A stretch of 64,000 bases of DNA, taken from assembly GCA_964017125.1 (NCBI GenBank), contig OZ024912.1, positions 62,567,282-62,631,281 on the forward strand, given 5' to 3'. The notes below the pieces were generated by a model. The model made no database searches. It had not been told where the DNA came from and was given only the letters and a program-made list of their open reading frames with translations. This DNA is from Flabesymbios commensalis. Lineage: Eukaryota > Annelida > Polychaeta > Terebellida > Flabelligeridae. The position numbers were made by a program, and so were the translations under genes. Of the stretch, positions 53,394 to 63,288 are shown piece by piece. How positions within the stretch are numbered: position 1 is the first letter of the stretch; every line of letters starts with the position of its first letter.

Positions 53394-53502
53394 CCTAGCA
53401 AACACGAGGCATTGAACCAATGATGTTTTGATGTTGGGCCGACGTCGAAGACGGCGGGTCAACATCAAAACAACATTGGTTTAACATCTCTTGTTTGCTG
53501 GG
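53394..53502. mobile_element. Family J palindrome, near perfect
   Basis: CCTAGCAAACACGAGGCATT to ACATCTCTTGTTTGCTGGG. Arms ATGTTTTGATGTTG and CAACATCAAAACA: TTTTGATG is found only here and in both arms. Tip CGTC-GAA-GACG. Confidence 0.95.
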
Positions 53503-54215
53503 TATATTATTATAAATATACTAGTACATGTATATGTGTTACAGTGTATGTGTATCATGTGTATTAGATACATATAATTATTAGGTACTAAAATTGAATT
53601 TCTATAAATTCAACTCTTAGAAATATACTTTCTCCTTATAATTACTTAATACACAATTTGGAATAGAATCATTAAGTGATTGCATAGCCGGCAGTACCAA
53701 CTCTCGCTTTCATATATGTTTTCAGACTAATTGAAAACACAATCTATGCTGTTTTAGGCAAAAACAAGATGTATGATGTGGCTTTGAACGTCTACATTAA
53801 TGGGTGAAGCATAAGTAATATAAGGAAGGAGGTCCTACTTCATAGAGGTACTGTTTTCAGCGTGGCGCAACAACTGGTCACAACAGCCTGTGCTTGCAGC
53901 CTGTGCTTCACCACTGTCCAGCACTGGGTCAGTGCTGTGGCATTGGCGCATTATTGGCCCGGTGCTGGACCAGAATCCCGATCTCACTGCCGGGATATTG
54001 GGGACGGGGGCAGGAAATCTAAGTAGTTTATTGCATCCTGGCCGCCGTATAGTGGGTAACTGCCGCACAGGGTGAGACTGCAGCCAGTAGATTCTCATCT
54101 CAGCCCTGGCGATGGCACTGCCTAATTATGTCGGCTGTGCATTGTGCCAACGTTGTGGCGATGTGTACACTTGGGGAGACTGTATTTTCCCATCAACTGA
54201 AGTGTGGTTCAATGC
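53503..54215. other. Gene-free stretch
   Basis: Around 53885-54000 there is a GC-richer patch with J-like words (CAGCACTGGGTCAGTGCTG, CCCGGTGCTGGACCAG) that do not form a full palindrome. Confidence 0.4.
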
Positions 54216-54271
54216 AACGGCAAAAGGCAGTATCTGCTTACTTACAATAAGCAGATACTGCTTTTTGCCTT
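54216..54271. mobile_element. Family L palindrome
   Basis: AACGGCAAAAGGCAGTATCT pairs with AGATACTGCTTTTTGCCTT around TTACTTACAATAA. Confidence 0.8.
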
Positions 54272-54800
54272 GTTCAACGCAGGCCTGGCATCTGATAGTT
54301 TGGCCCTGGTTTCCAACAACGTTGGTTGAGCAGTTTTTGTTGGTGGAGCGGTGATGCTCGATTCAAATCTACAGCTCTTCTTACGACATCTCTCCGCCCT
54401 GAATTACTTGACGTTAGACCTGCGACGTCCCTTATTGCAGGAGTTATATTCCTGGCGACCCATTAACTCTTTCATCACAGGGGGAGGTTAATTCCACCAC
54501 CCACATGGCGCAAAATTAATGGTGACTCGTTAAAGGCAAAACGTCTACGTAACGTATCTAACCTTTTATCAGTGGTAGGTCTTTTTCATTGAATATATTT
54601 CCACCCTCATCAACAAAAACACGCTATCGAGTTAATTTTATACATGTTATTTCTGAGACTCGTGTGTTGGATACAACTAATTGAGATATACCCGCACCAG
54701 GCGCTCGACTCTATTGACCCTGGCACCGTAAAATACCCACTCAGCCTAACTGCGTCAGCCCAGAGCAAAAATAGTACCTCCCTAGAACAGCTTTCTTTAT
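54272..54800. other. Gene-free stretch
   Basis: Nothing recognised. Confidence 0.5.
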
Positions 54801-55014
54801 TAGCCGTTACGACACCGAGCTGGTTTTGTATTATCCATGGAAACCAAAGGGGTACTTTTCAATTTGAAATCATCATGCATGTCGAGCTGGCTATTTCCGT
54901 CTAATTTGAATACATATGTTATGGGTCTACGAACATTATAATTCTTTTAATTCCCTTCAGCGCGGGGACCGTTTTAGACATCAGAATTGGACGTCCTTGC
55001 ACTGAAAGGGTTAA
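54801..55014 (-). mobile_element. Family C MITE, hairpin shortened
   Basis: The reversed tail (CCATGGAAACCAAAGGGG, ATGTTATGGGTCTACG) leads to CAGCGCGGGGACCGTTTTAG and CACTGAAAGGGTTAA. Confidence 0.75.
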
Positions 55015-55342
55015 ATGGCAATATTTTGTTTTCGAATGTGATATAAATATTACTGTATTAATTATCCCCTTAATTAAAAGATAATTATGAATGATAATAT
55101 TAGGTAAATTCAGCTATCGAATGGTTAATATGTTCCCACTCCAATATGGAATAAATAGTGATAACACAGACATAAACTTTCATATTAATATTATTTACTG
55201 CATTTTGCTTCACTATATAAAGAACAAGCCAGTTCGTATGTAATAGAACTGAAACCTTGACAAACCTTGACGGATAGTCAGTTTTATTTAGCATAATAAG
55301 TATATACTACATCATCACCAGGCCAGTCATCACGCATTGTCG
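55015..55342. other. Gene-free AT-rich stretch
   Basis: Nothing recognised. Confidence 0.5.
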
Positions 55343-55593
55343 TTAACCCTTTCAAGCCTGAATTTACCATTGTCATCTTCATCCACTACAAGCCGCGAAT
55401 TGCTGTCGCAATTCTCGACTTGTAGTGGATGAAGATGACTTGAAGTGGGTGAAAAATTGGAGAAAATTGCCATGTATTGTAAACCAGTTTCATGAAAATT
55501 TTCGTTCTAAAACCTTTCTTTGTAGGAAAATTAGGTCTGTTTTCAGGGATGTAAAATTATGCTTTAATGCATCATGAGGACTTAAAGGGTTAA
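55343..55593 (+). mobile_element. Family B TTAA hairpin MITE
   Basis: Complete, TTAA on both sides, loop TGTC. Just after the hairpin the usual GATTTGATGTGG has become GACTTGAAGTGGGTGAAAA, the words of the A/D stem, which suggests local exchange. Confidence 0.9.
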
Positions 55594-55920
55594 ACAAGCT
55601 TTCGTGTAGGCTGACTGCTTACAGTGTATTCCCCTCTTTCCGTCTTCGTCCATTTGTGTTATTTAAATGGCAACATCATCAACATTACATTACAACCACT
55701 AGGGAATATGTTCGATATCATTATAATCATTCCGGTATTAAATTATGACGATTGCGAAGCAGAAATCATAAAATGTCTGTTTGGGGTCTATATATATGTG
55801 TGTTTGTGTGGTGGCTATCGAAAGGCCATTTCCACTAATTCTTTCTTCAGAGTATTGTAAATATTTTGTAAACTAGAAACGTAGCATATCAACCAGAAAC
55901 GAAAGTAACTTTTCTAATAA
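55594..55920. other. Gene-free stretch
   Basis: Nothing recognised. Confidence 0.5.
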
Positions 55921-56151
55921 TTAACCCTTTGACTTCCAGGCCGGGGTGCATGCCAGGATTCAGATATACTGGTGTAGGAGTTCTATTTTTCGTCATTTGA
56001 AGCTGGAATTGCTAACGCAATTTCCAGCTTCAAATGACGAAAAATACATAAAAGTAGTATATATTTGACGAAAATTTGTGTCATTTTATGGTTACGTTCA
56101 TTGACGAATGACGACGGAAATTTCCGTCATGTATGGTAGGGAAAAGGTTAA
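55921..56151 (+). mobile_element. Family F-type TTAA hairpin MITE
   Basis: TTAACCCTTTGACTTCCAGG to GGGAAAAGGTTAA. It has the same perfect hairpin (loop TAAC) as 34372 but different ends and flanks, so only the hairpin is shared. Confidence 0.85.
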
Positions 56152-56177
56152 ATGCGTTGTTGCTGGTGTTACTACGG

Positions 56178-56270
56178 GTCAAGTTTAGATACATCGTAGG
56201 CTTCTCGACCAATCCGAAGCCTACGATCAGTTCTTGCTACGATACATCGTAACTTGTACGATAATACGGC
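56178..56270. mobile_element. Family K hairpin element
   Basis: GATACATCGTAGGCTTCTCGACC and CCGAAGCCTACGATC pair near the left; ATACATCGTAACTTGTACG closes the right. Related to 16043. Confidence 0.7.
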
Positions 56271-56501
56271 CTTCAGCCATCCTCATTATATTATTGTACA
56301 TTGTATAACTGCAGTAATCTTACTTGTAATATTACTTGTAAATTCCTCCTGGCAACTCAACTTTAATACGGTCATTTCATGGACGACTGAAATAAACACG
56401 TCTGTTGTTCGTTCACGGGGCCACGACCGTATAATAGGTGCCGCACCGTGAACGTGCTGATAGTACAACTTAAAGCTCCACGTGTTTGACCGTCACTGTC
56501 A
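56271..56501. other. Gene-free stretch
   Basis: GTTCACGGGGCCACGAC and CCGCACCGTGAACGTG form a small hairpin at about 56410-56455; nothing else. Confidence 0.4.
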
Positions 56502-56761
56502 TTAACCCTTTCAGTGCGGGGATCGGCTTTAGACGTCAGAATCTGACGTCTCTAGACGTCAGATTCTGACGTCTAAAGTCAATCCCCGCGCTGATAGAGT
56601 AAGAGTAAAATATTTATAGTGGTCGTAGACCCATAACATAGTATTCAAATAAAGCGGGAAGAGCTAACTAAGACATTGATGATGATTTCAAATTGAAAAA
56701 AACCTTTGGTCTCCATGGTTTATACAAATATATTTCAGAGTTGTAAGCCTTAAAGGGTTAA
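56502..56761 (+). mobile_element. Family C TTAA hairpin MITE, near complete
   Basis: TTAACCCTTTCAGTGCGGGG to CTTAAAGGGTTAA; both palindrome halves GACGTCAGAATCTGACGTC and GACGTCAGATTCTGACGTC are perfect. Confidence 0.95.
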
Positions 56762-57149
56762 GATATATCGTTTTTTGTTGGGCCAACAAATACATTCTGC
56801 ACAGCATCAGCGTGTAGATCTACATTGTATATGTTGTCGCATTTACTTATGGAGCCACTTCAACATGTAGTATAAACATTCTTCAAAACGTGTTTGTTGG
56901 TTTTATCAGGGAATCTCAATAGTCCCTATAGATTCCTTGGTTTTATGTACTCCGTCGAGTCACTAATGTTTTTCTGTCGTGCTCTACATTCTTGGACGAA
57001 ATTAAGACAAGAATCGATCTTTGTAATTCCATGCCCACAGTACTGTGTACCTTATTTTTCGAAAATTTAGAAAACTGATAACATTGAGATCCGTGCACGG
57101 AAACATTGAAACCACAAGATTCAGGTTTAATTATTTTTGTTAGCGTCCA
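56762..57149. other. Gene-free stretch
   Basis: Nothing recognised. Confidence 0.5.
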
Positions 57150-57403
57150 TTAACCCTTAGGACACTGAGCTAAGAAATTTAAATTTTCAGCCACTTGGAA
57201 GTTGTGTCTCGCTACCGCGATCCACAACTTCAAGTGACTGAAAAATTGTGTTACTTGTGAAATTTAAGTCCCAACACAAAGGAAATCAGTGTTTCAAGAT
57301 TGAAAGCATATTTACTTTTTAACAACTGGTTATCAGGGATTATACAGTTTCTAATAAAACGCAGAATGTCTACTGTAGTCGACATCAGTGTTCTAAGGGT
57401 TAA
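57150..57403 (+). mobile_element. Family E TTAA hairpin MITE, complete
   Basis: TTAACCCTTAGGACACTGAG to CAGTGTTCTAAGGGTTAA, giving a 14-base terminal inverted repeat CCCTTAGRACACTG. Hairpin loop TACC. Confidence 0.9.
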
Positions 57404-57654
57404 TTTGGAATGACTTAGCTCGAGACAAAGGATAGCAGGTGAGGTTGTGGTTGCGTACACTCTGTGCTTCTTCAAAGTGTACGCCTGCAAAGTAAACCCC
57501 TTATGTCAAAATGATTGTTAATTCAATGCTGGCCCAGCTTGGGACAAACATTCAGTATATACTTTGTTCAAAAATATTGAACCCTGACATTGAATCCACA
57601 TTTGACAAACTATTGCCTCCTAATTCGCAGGAATGGTGTAATGTTTTTCTAGAG
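57404..57654. other. Gene-free stretch
   Basis: TTGTTAATTCAATGCTGGCCC near 57515 is a J-like half arm; nothing else. Confidence 0.4.
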
Positions 57655-57704
57655 TTGACGTCAGATTCTTACGTCTAAAGTCGTCCCCGCACTGCGATGG
57701 TTAA
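57655..57704 (-). mobile_element. Family C end fragment
   Basis: GACGTCAGATTCTTACGTC and CCCCGCACTGCGATGGTTAA: one palindrome arm and terminus. Confidence 0.65.
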
Positions 57705-57775
57705 TGTATTAACCAAATGTTCAGCCTGTGTTTTAAAATTGATTTTCAAACTATTTTGACACGATCTATAATTTC
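57705..57775 (+). repeat. Flank repeat shared with 62775-62846
   Basis: ATGTATTAACCAAATGTTCA, AGCCTGTGTTTTAAAAT and CTATTTTGACACGATCTATA match, with scattered changes, the sequence beyond the C element that ends at 62778. Confidence 0.7.
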
Positions 57776-57963
57776 ATAAAGACATGTTATAAGCAAACAT
57801 CACTACAGACAGTATATTGTTTTGAATTTAGTATATGACGTAAATTGTATATTAGTATTAATAATTAATGTGATTTATGTGAAGCGCATAGAAATGAAAA
57901 TATGACACCAATATTAACAATAATAATAATAATAAAAGTTCTGTAAGTGAAAGTGTACCTCCT

Positions 57964-58083
57964 ACCAAGCAAACGCCAGACATTGTCTCAATTTTGGCTA
58001 AATGTCGCTTTGCCACCGTGTAGTCCTACGAGGCTGGCCCAGCGTTAAACCAGTATTGAGTCAATGTCTTTTTGTTTCTGGGA
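57964..58083. mobile_element. Family J palindrome, decayed
   Basis: ACCAAGCAAACGCCAGACATT to TCAATGTCTTTTTGTTTCTGGG; first of four J copies in 565 bases. Confidence 0.7.
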
Positions 58084-58087
58084 TTAA

Positions 58088-58195
58088 CCCAGCAGACGCA
58101 AGACGTTCACCCAATGTTGTTTCGATGTTGGGCCAATGTCCTCGACGTTGACTCAACATTAAAACAACATTGGTTGAACGTCTCGTGTTTACTGG
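58088..58195. mobile_element. Family J palindrome
   Basis: CCCAGCAGACGCAAGACGTT to AACGTCTCGTGTTTACTGG; arms TTGTTTCGATGTTGG and CAACATTAAAACAA. Confidence 0.9.
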
Positions 58196-58256
58196 ATAGT
58201 AAAACCCATCAACAAAGAGGGATTGTGGCGCGGCCATAATGCGAATAACACACAGC

Positions 58257-58359
58257 CACGTGGACACATTCAGCCAATGTTGTCTCAATAATGGCTCACC
58301 GTCTACTACGCTGGGCCAACCTTGAGCCAACATTGGTTGAATGTGTGGTTTTACCTGGA
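58257..58359. mobile_element. Family J palindrome, variant ends
   Basis: GTGGACACATTCAGCCAATG to CATTGGTTGAATGTGTGGTT. The outer arms CACATTCA and TGAATGTG differ from the usual GACGTT/AACGTC but match each other. Confidence 0.75.
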
Positions 58360-58436
58360 GATTACACACAGACGGATCGATGTGTTCGGCCCGGCGTGTC
58401 CACAGCACAGTATCTGTGTCAATATTTGCCCTCGTG

Positions 58437-58528
58437 CGGCACTCACTGCTGATTTAATGTTGGAACAGCGTCACAGACGCTGGCCCAACATTAAATCAGC
58501 AGTGAGTAAACGCCTCGTGTTTGCTGGG
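58437..58528. mobile_element. Family J palindrome
   Basis: CGGCACTCACTGCTGATTTA pairs with TAAATCAGCAGTGAGTAAACG; tip CGTC-ACA-GACG. The outer words CACTCACTGCTG and CAGCAGTGAGT are private to this copy yet complementary. Confidence 0.85.
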
Positions 58529-59313
58529 TATGTTAGTCACCTCACCTGGCAGCAAAGTTTATCGTATTTCCACGTTTTTTGCCAATACTCCTTTTAGACA
58601 TTCCACTGGATGGGCCGAGTCTAAATGCCACCCCCCCCCCCCCGATCCCTAGGTGGCCTAAATTTCATCTTTCTCATTGGTCAATAACTTACTGACTACC
58701 AATCAGGGGGCTGTGATCTGGGTCACAAGCGCCCCACCAGCTCTACATGGAATGTGTGGCCGCAATAATGCGCAATACCTCAACCATTGTCTGAATTGTT
58801 TAGCACGTAATATATATTATTATAATAAATATATGAATTATTGTTACACGGGATTGACACTGATTATATCTGCGTTCGAATTGTTATTATTTTGCTTGTG
58901 TGTGATTTGACCTGATTATATTTGGCAGACGATAGTTTTAAAGTGCTCATCAGAATAGGTCCATCTATTTCCAAGAATATTATTAAATTTATTTACGGCG
59001 ACAAGTGAAAGAAAAAAGACCGGTTCTTAGAAAGTTATTAGTCTACAATTTTATTTTCACTGATTTTTTCCGAGAAGAAAGAAATACTTCTCGTGTTTTT
59101 GTTATTAACGATTTGCTACTATACTGATATATTTAATAAGATGAACTGTATTGTACATGTAGTTTATACAACAATAAGACAGATTTTGTTGGACGGACTT
59201 TGTGTATGTCCTTGTAGTATCGGCGGTGTATAAACGTTATTTAAAGTATAATGCCCATCGTGAAACTACGTCTGAATATGATAACAGCTATACGCATATA
59301 ATAATACGCGTTG
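58529..59313. other. Gene-free stretch with poly-C
   Basis: C13 at 58631-58643; the rest is AT-rich without recognised features. Confidence 0.5.
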
Positions 59314-61625
59314 TTAGCTCCCGCCGTCACCGTAGGTGAGACGAAGGGAGCTATGGATTCTACCTCCGTTTTTTTTTGGCCTCTTCTTTTACCTATAACT
59401 TTGTAAGAAAATAAGCTAGGATAACAATTTTTGGTATGTGGGTTACTTCCAGGTGGCTAATGGACAGGTTAAAATATTTTTAATCTGAATTCAATACGGA
59501 AGGTTGCAGAGGAGAAAATGATGATGTGACGGCGTTGGGCCGTTGGGCCGTTGGGCCGTCCGTAAACAATTCGTTTCCGGAGCATATCTCTGAAAGTACT
59601 TGTCCGATTGTCTTTAAGTTTTACACACAACACCCCTAGGGGGTCTAGTTGTGCCTTTTGGGGTATTTGAACTTTGACCTACTTCTGGTTCAGAACTATG
59701 ACCTATTTAGACGTTTTGACGCGCACTTCGTTTCCGGAGCAGATCTCGAAAAGTACTGGGCCGATGACAGTCATATTGCACATACATGTTCTCTAAGGTC
59801 CATAGTTGTGCCTTTTCAGGTTTTTGGACCTTGACCTTGAAGTTGACCCAGCACTTTGACCTAATTTATAACATCGGTAAATCCGACTGAAAGATTTTGC
59901 GGAATATCATGAAAACCGCTCAAGATAGCTACACCATTACTATAAAACAAATTGTGAGGTTTCAGGAGAGGATGCATCTTGAAAAATTTCAAGTCGATAA
60001 AATTAAAAATGGCCGCCTATCGGCCATTATTCACCTCGACAGGCCTGATATTGCGGAATATCATGAAAACCGCTCAAGATAGCTACACCATTAATATCAA
60101 ATAAATTGTAAGGTTTCAGGAGAGGATGCATCTTGAAAAATTTGAAGTTGTTAAAATTCAAAATGGCCGCCTATCAGCCATTATTCACCTCGACAGGCCT
60201 GATATTGTGGAATATCATGAAAACCGCTCAAGATATCTACACCATTACTATAAAACAAATTGTAAGGCTTCAGGAGAGGATGCATTTTGAAAAAAATCAA
60301 CTCGTCCAAGTTCAAAATGGCCGCCAATCGGCCATTATTCACTTTCACATGGCCGTTATTTGGTAAACCGTGCTAGATGGCTAGACCATTACTATAAAAC
60401 AAAATGTGTGATTTCAGGAGAGGATGCATCTTGAAAAAATTCGACTTGAGAAAATTCAAAATGGCCGCTTATCGGCCATTATTCACTTTCACATGGCCGT
60501 TATTTGGTCAACCGTGCTAGATGGCTAGACCATTACTGTGAAACAAAATGTGAGATTTCAGATGAGGATGCATCTTGAAAAAATTTCACTTGATCAAATT
60601 TAAAATGGCCGCCTTTTCGACCATTATTCATTTTCATATGGCTGATATTTGGTAAACCGTGCTAGATGGCTAGACCATTACCTGATTACTATAAAACAAA
60701 GTGTGAGTTTTCCGGGAGAGGATGCACCCTGAAATTTTTTTAATTTACGAATTCAAAATGGCCGACAATCAGCATTATTTACCTCGATAGGCCTGATATC
60801 AGGTAAACCGTGCTAGATAGCTAGACCATTACTATAAAACAAAATGTGACGTTTCGAGAGAGGATGCCTTTTAAAAACTTTCGACTCAGTCGAATTCAAA
60901 ATGGCCGCCTATCGGCCACTATTTACTTTCACATTGCTGATATTTGGTAAACCTTGTTAGATAGCTGGACCATTACTATAAAACTAAATGTGAGATTACA
61001 AGAGAGGATGCATCTTGAAAAAAATTGACCCGATCAAATTCAAAATGGCCGCCTATCGGCCATCATTCACTTTCACATAGCCGGTTTTTGGTAACCGTGC
61101 TAGATGGCTAGACCATTACTATAAAACAAAATGTGAGATTTCAGGAGAGGATGCATCTTGAAAATTTTTGACTTGATCAAATTCAAAATGGCCCCCTATC
61201 GGCCATTATTTATTTTCACATGCCGAATATTTTGCAAACTGTGTTAGATGTTAGTCCATTACTATAAAACAAAATTTGAGGTTTCGGGGGAGAATGCACC
61301 CTAAGTTTTTAACTAATTTATATCGAATTCAAAATGACCGTAAATCAGCTATTAGTTAACTCGATTGGCCTGATATCGGGTAAACCGTGCCAGATAGGTA
61401 GACCATTACTGGGATACTGATTAGGATCATTAATTTCAATAGAGGTTTGCAATCTCTGACAGACTGTCTAGTTCTTATCTTACTCTTAGACTGGGCTTCT
61501 TAGACCTAGTTGTCTTGCGTCTTGATTTTTGACCTATACTAGGACTACATTATTAACCCTATACAAAATTGCCTAAATCAAATTCTAATTCGGAGCGGGA
61601 GCTCCTGGACTTATGTAGTCTTGTT
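59314..61625 (+). mobile_element. Element R, copy 2
   Basis: Same layout as copy 1, unit for unit, including the atypical sixth unit (GCCGACAATCAGCATT) and the tenth with ACCGTAAATCAG. The leader differs by three copies of GTTGGGCCG in place of one (about 59534-59560). The end continues TTATGTAGTCTTGTT, which copy 1 lacks in this orientation. Confidence 0.85.
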
Positions 61626-61703
61626 ATTCTGGTATTAGTCAGGTGGTGGTATCTGTGTGTGTGAAGGGGGGGGGGGGGTGTTGGGTATGGCCGCATCATG
61701 TTT

Positions 61704-61946
61704 TCAACTTTTACGCCAGATATTCAATTTGAATTTTCACCCACTTGAAGTTGTGTCTCGCTGACGCGATCCACAACTTCAAGTGAGTGAAAATTATTCA
61801 GATTTGACAAAATGGTGGTCAACAAATTTCAAATTTTGCTGATTATTGTCGCTTTTTATCTTTAATATGGTGAAAAGCTGATATGTAATGTGCTAATAAA
61901 AAACGTAAAAAACGAATATGGACGACACCGGCGGCTTGAGGGTTAA
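61704..61946 (-). mobile_element. Family A MITE
   Basis: Left end worn (CAACTTTTACGCCAG), right end CGGCGGCTTGAGGGTTAA; hairpin perfect, tip TCGC-TGAC-GCGA. A G13 run (61666-61678) precedes it. Confidence 0.85.
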
Positions 61947-62280
61947 GTATTTCCAGAATTTAGCCCATAGTTGGCCCACGTTTGTTCGCCGTGTCTATTC
62001 TACGGTGATTTCGTGTGAAGGAATCCGGACTTCTTGGTATTGTTTTCAGCCGGACCTCGCTCTGCAACGGAACTCCCCACTTGACACGACACGGAGAAAT
62101 CTGTTTTCGCATATGTTACGTCACCACAGATGCTGCGAACCCATAAACAGAAATTGATGGCCAAAGAAAGTCTGAATCAATTGTAGTAGACGAGTGGACG
62201 TGTTTTTCGGAAGTTTTTATCATTATCGGTAATACATGGCCGTGTTCTAGTTCACTGTTGGTATCTAGTATGCACTATAT
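61947..62280. other. Gene-free stretch
   Basis: Nothing supported. Confidence 0.45.
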
Positions 62281-62372
62281 GTTCATCCAACTTTCCTGTA
62301 ATTTTGGGCCAGGGTAATTGACGATTGGCCAACATCATGGCAGATGCGGGTGACTGTTTCGTGTTTGCTGGG
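62281..62372. mobile_element. Family J palindrome, decayed
   Basis: GTTCATCCAACTTTCCTG to ACTGTTTCGTGTTTGCTGGG. Confidence 0.6.
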
Positions 62373-62480
62373 TAGTCGTTTTAAAGGAAACAGGAAGTGT
62401 TGGTGGTTTATTGGGAAGAGTCTGTGTAGACTGTTGGGTACATAGCCACACATCATTCTATGTGGTATACCACGGGGGTC

Positions 62481-62561
62481 TTAACCCTTTCACCACTGAA
62501 GCCCGTTATTATGTGCTGAATGCCATAGCATTCAGCACATAAAAACGGGCTTCAGGGTTAA
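62481..62561. mobile_element. Family I TTAA palindrome, complete
   Basis: TTAACCCTTTCACCACTGAAG to GGGCTTCAGGGTTAA. The whole 81-base element is a hairpin with centre GAATGC-CATA-GCATTC; loop CATA departs from the T[AG]NC rule of A to H. Confidence 0.9.
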
Positions 62562-62778
62562 ACCTTAAAGCGCTGAAATATATTTTATTGAACCCAAGAT
62601 ATCAAGTTTTTTTAAATTTTAAATCATCATAAATGCCTCAGTTAGCTCTTTCCACTTCATTTGAATACCTATATTATGGTTCTACGACCAGTATGAATAT
62701 TTTACTCTTTCAGTGCTGGGATCGACTTTAGACGTCAGATTCTGACCTCTAAAGTCGGTTCCCGTACTGAAAGGGTAA
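62558..62778 (-). mobile_element. Family C MITE sharing TTAA with family I
   Basis: TTAAACCTTAAAGCGCTG runs to GTACTGAAAGGGTAATG; single-level palindrome CGACTTTAGACGTCAG and CTCTAAAGTCGG. Confidence 0.8.
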
Positions 62779-62846
62779 TGTATTACCCACCTGTTTAACC
62801 TGTGTTTCAAAATATTTTTTAAAGCCATTTTGACCCGATCTATAGT
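62775..62846 (+). repeat. Flank repeat shared with 57705-57775
   Basis: ATGTATTACCCACCTGTTTA and CCATTTTGACCCGATCTATA correspond to the flank of the C fragment at 57655. Confidence 0.7.
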
Positions 62847-63054
62847 CACGGAGCGATCGCGGTGGCGATTCAGGACTTTTCTCAAAATCACCCTGTAGTA
62901 GTATACTGGTATAGTCGTTGGTAGATATAAGTAAAGTTTTGTTTGACTGTTGGGGTACAGGGGTGGAGCAGTTAGTTCGGCGAGTACATGAGCCACATAA
63001 ATAGTACCCTGTATAGTATACGGTATGTGGTGAGCTACATCTACCTATATAGAA

Positions 63055-63122
63055 CAAGGAACGTAGATCCAATGCTGGCCCAACATTAAACCAGCATTGG
63101 CTCAACGTCCCGTCTTTGCTGG
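63055..63122. mobile_element. Family J palindrome without tip
   Basis: AACGTAGATCCAATGCTGGC and CAACATTAAACCAGCATTGG; right end CGTCCCGTCTTTGCTGG. Confidence 0.7.
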
Positions 63123-63223
63123 CTATGCACCTGTTCGTAACGTCACATAACTCATGACCACCACCAACCACTCCAGTCACTAACAGTGTCACGACAATAT
63201 CCCTTGCTAACTCCAAACAATGT

Positions 63224-63288
63224 ACCAATGTTGATTTAAAGCTGGGCCAGCGTCCACGACGCTGGCCCAGCTTTAAATCAACATTGGT
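63224..63288. mobile_element. Family J inner palindrome, perfect
   Basis: Perfect 31-base arms around CAC. ACCAATGTTGATTTAAAGCT and its complement: TTTAAAGCTGG replaces TTTAATGTTGG on both sides. The outer CAGCAAACA ends are lost. Confidence 0.95.

Noticed and set aside
50300-61625. R elements as an LTR pair of one large retroelement
   Set aside because: The two copies are direct repeats 6.7 kb apart but lack TG..CA ends, a primer-binding site or any polymerase-like frame between them; the DNA between is filled with ordinary MITEs.
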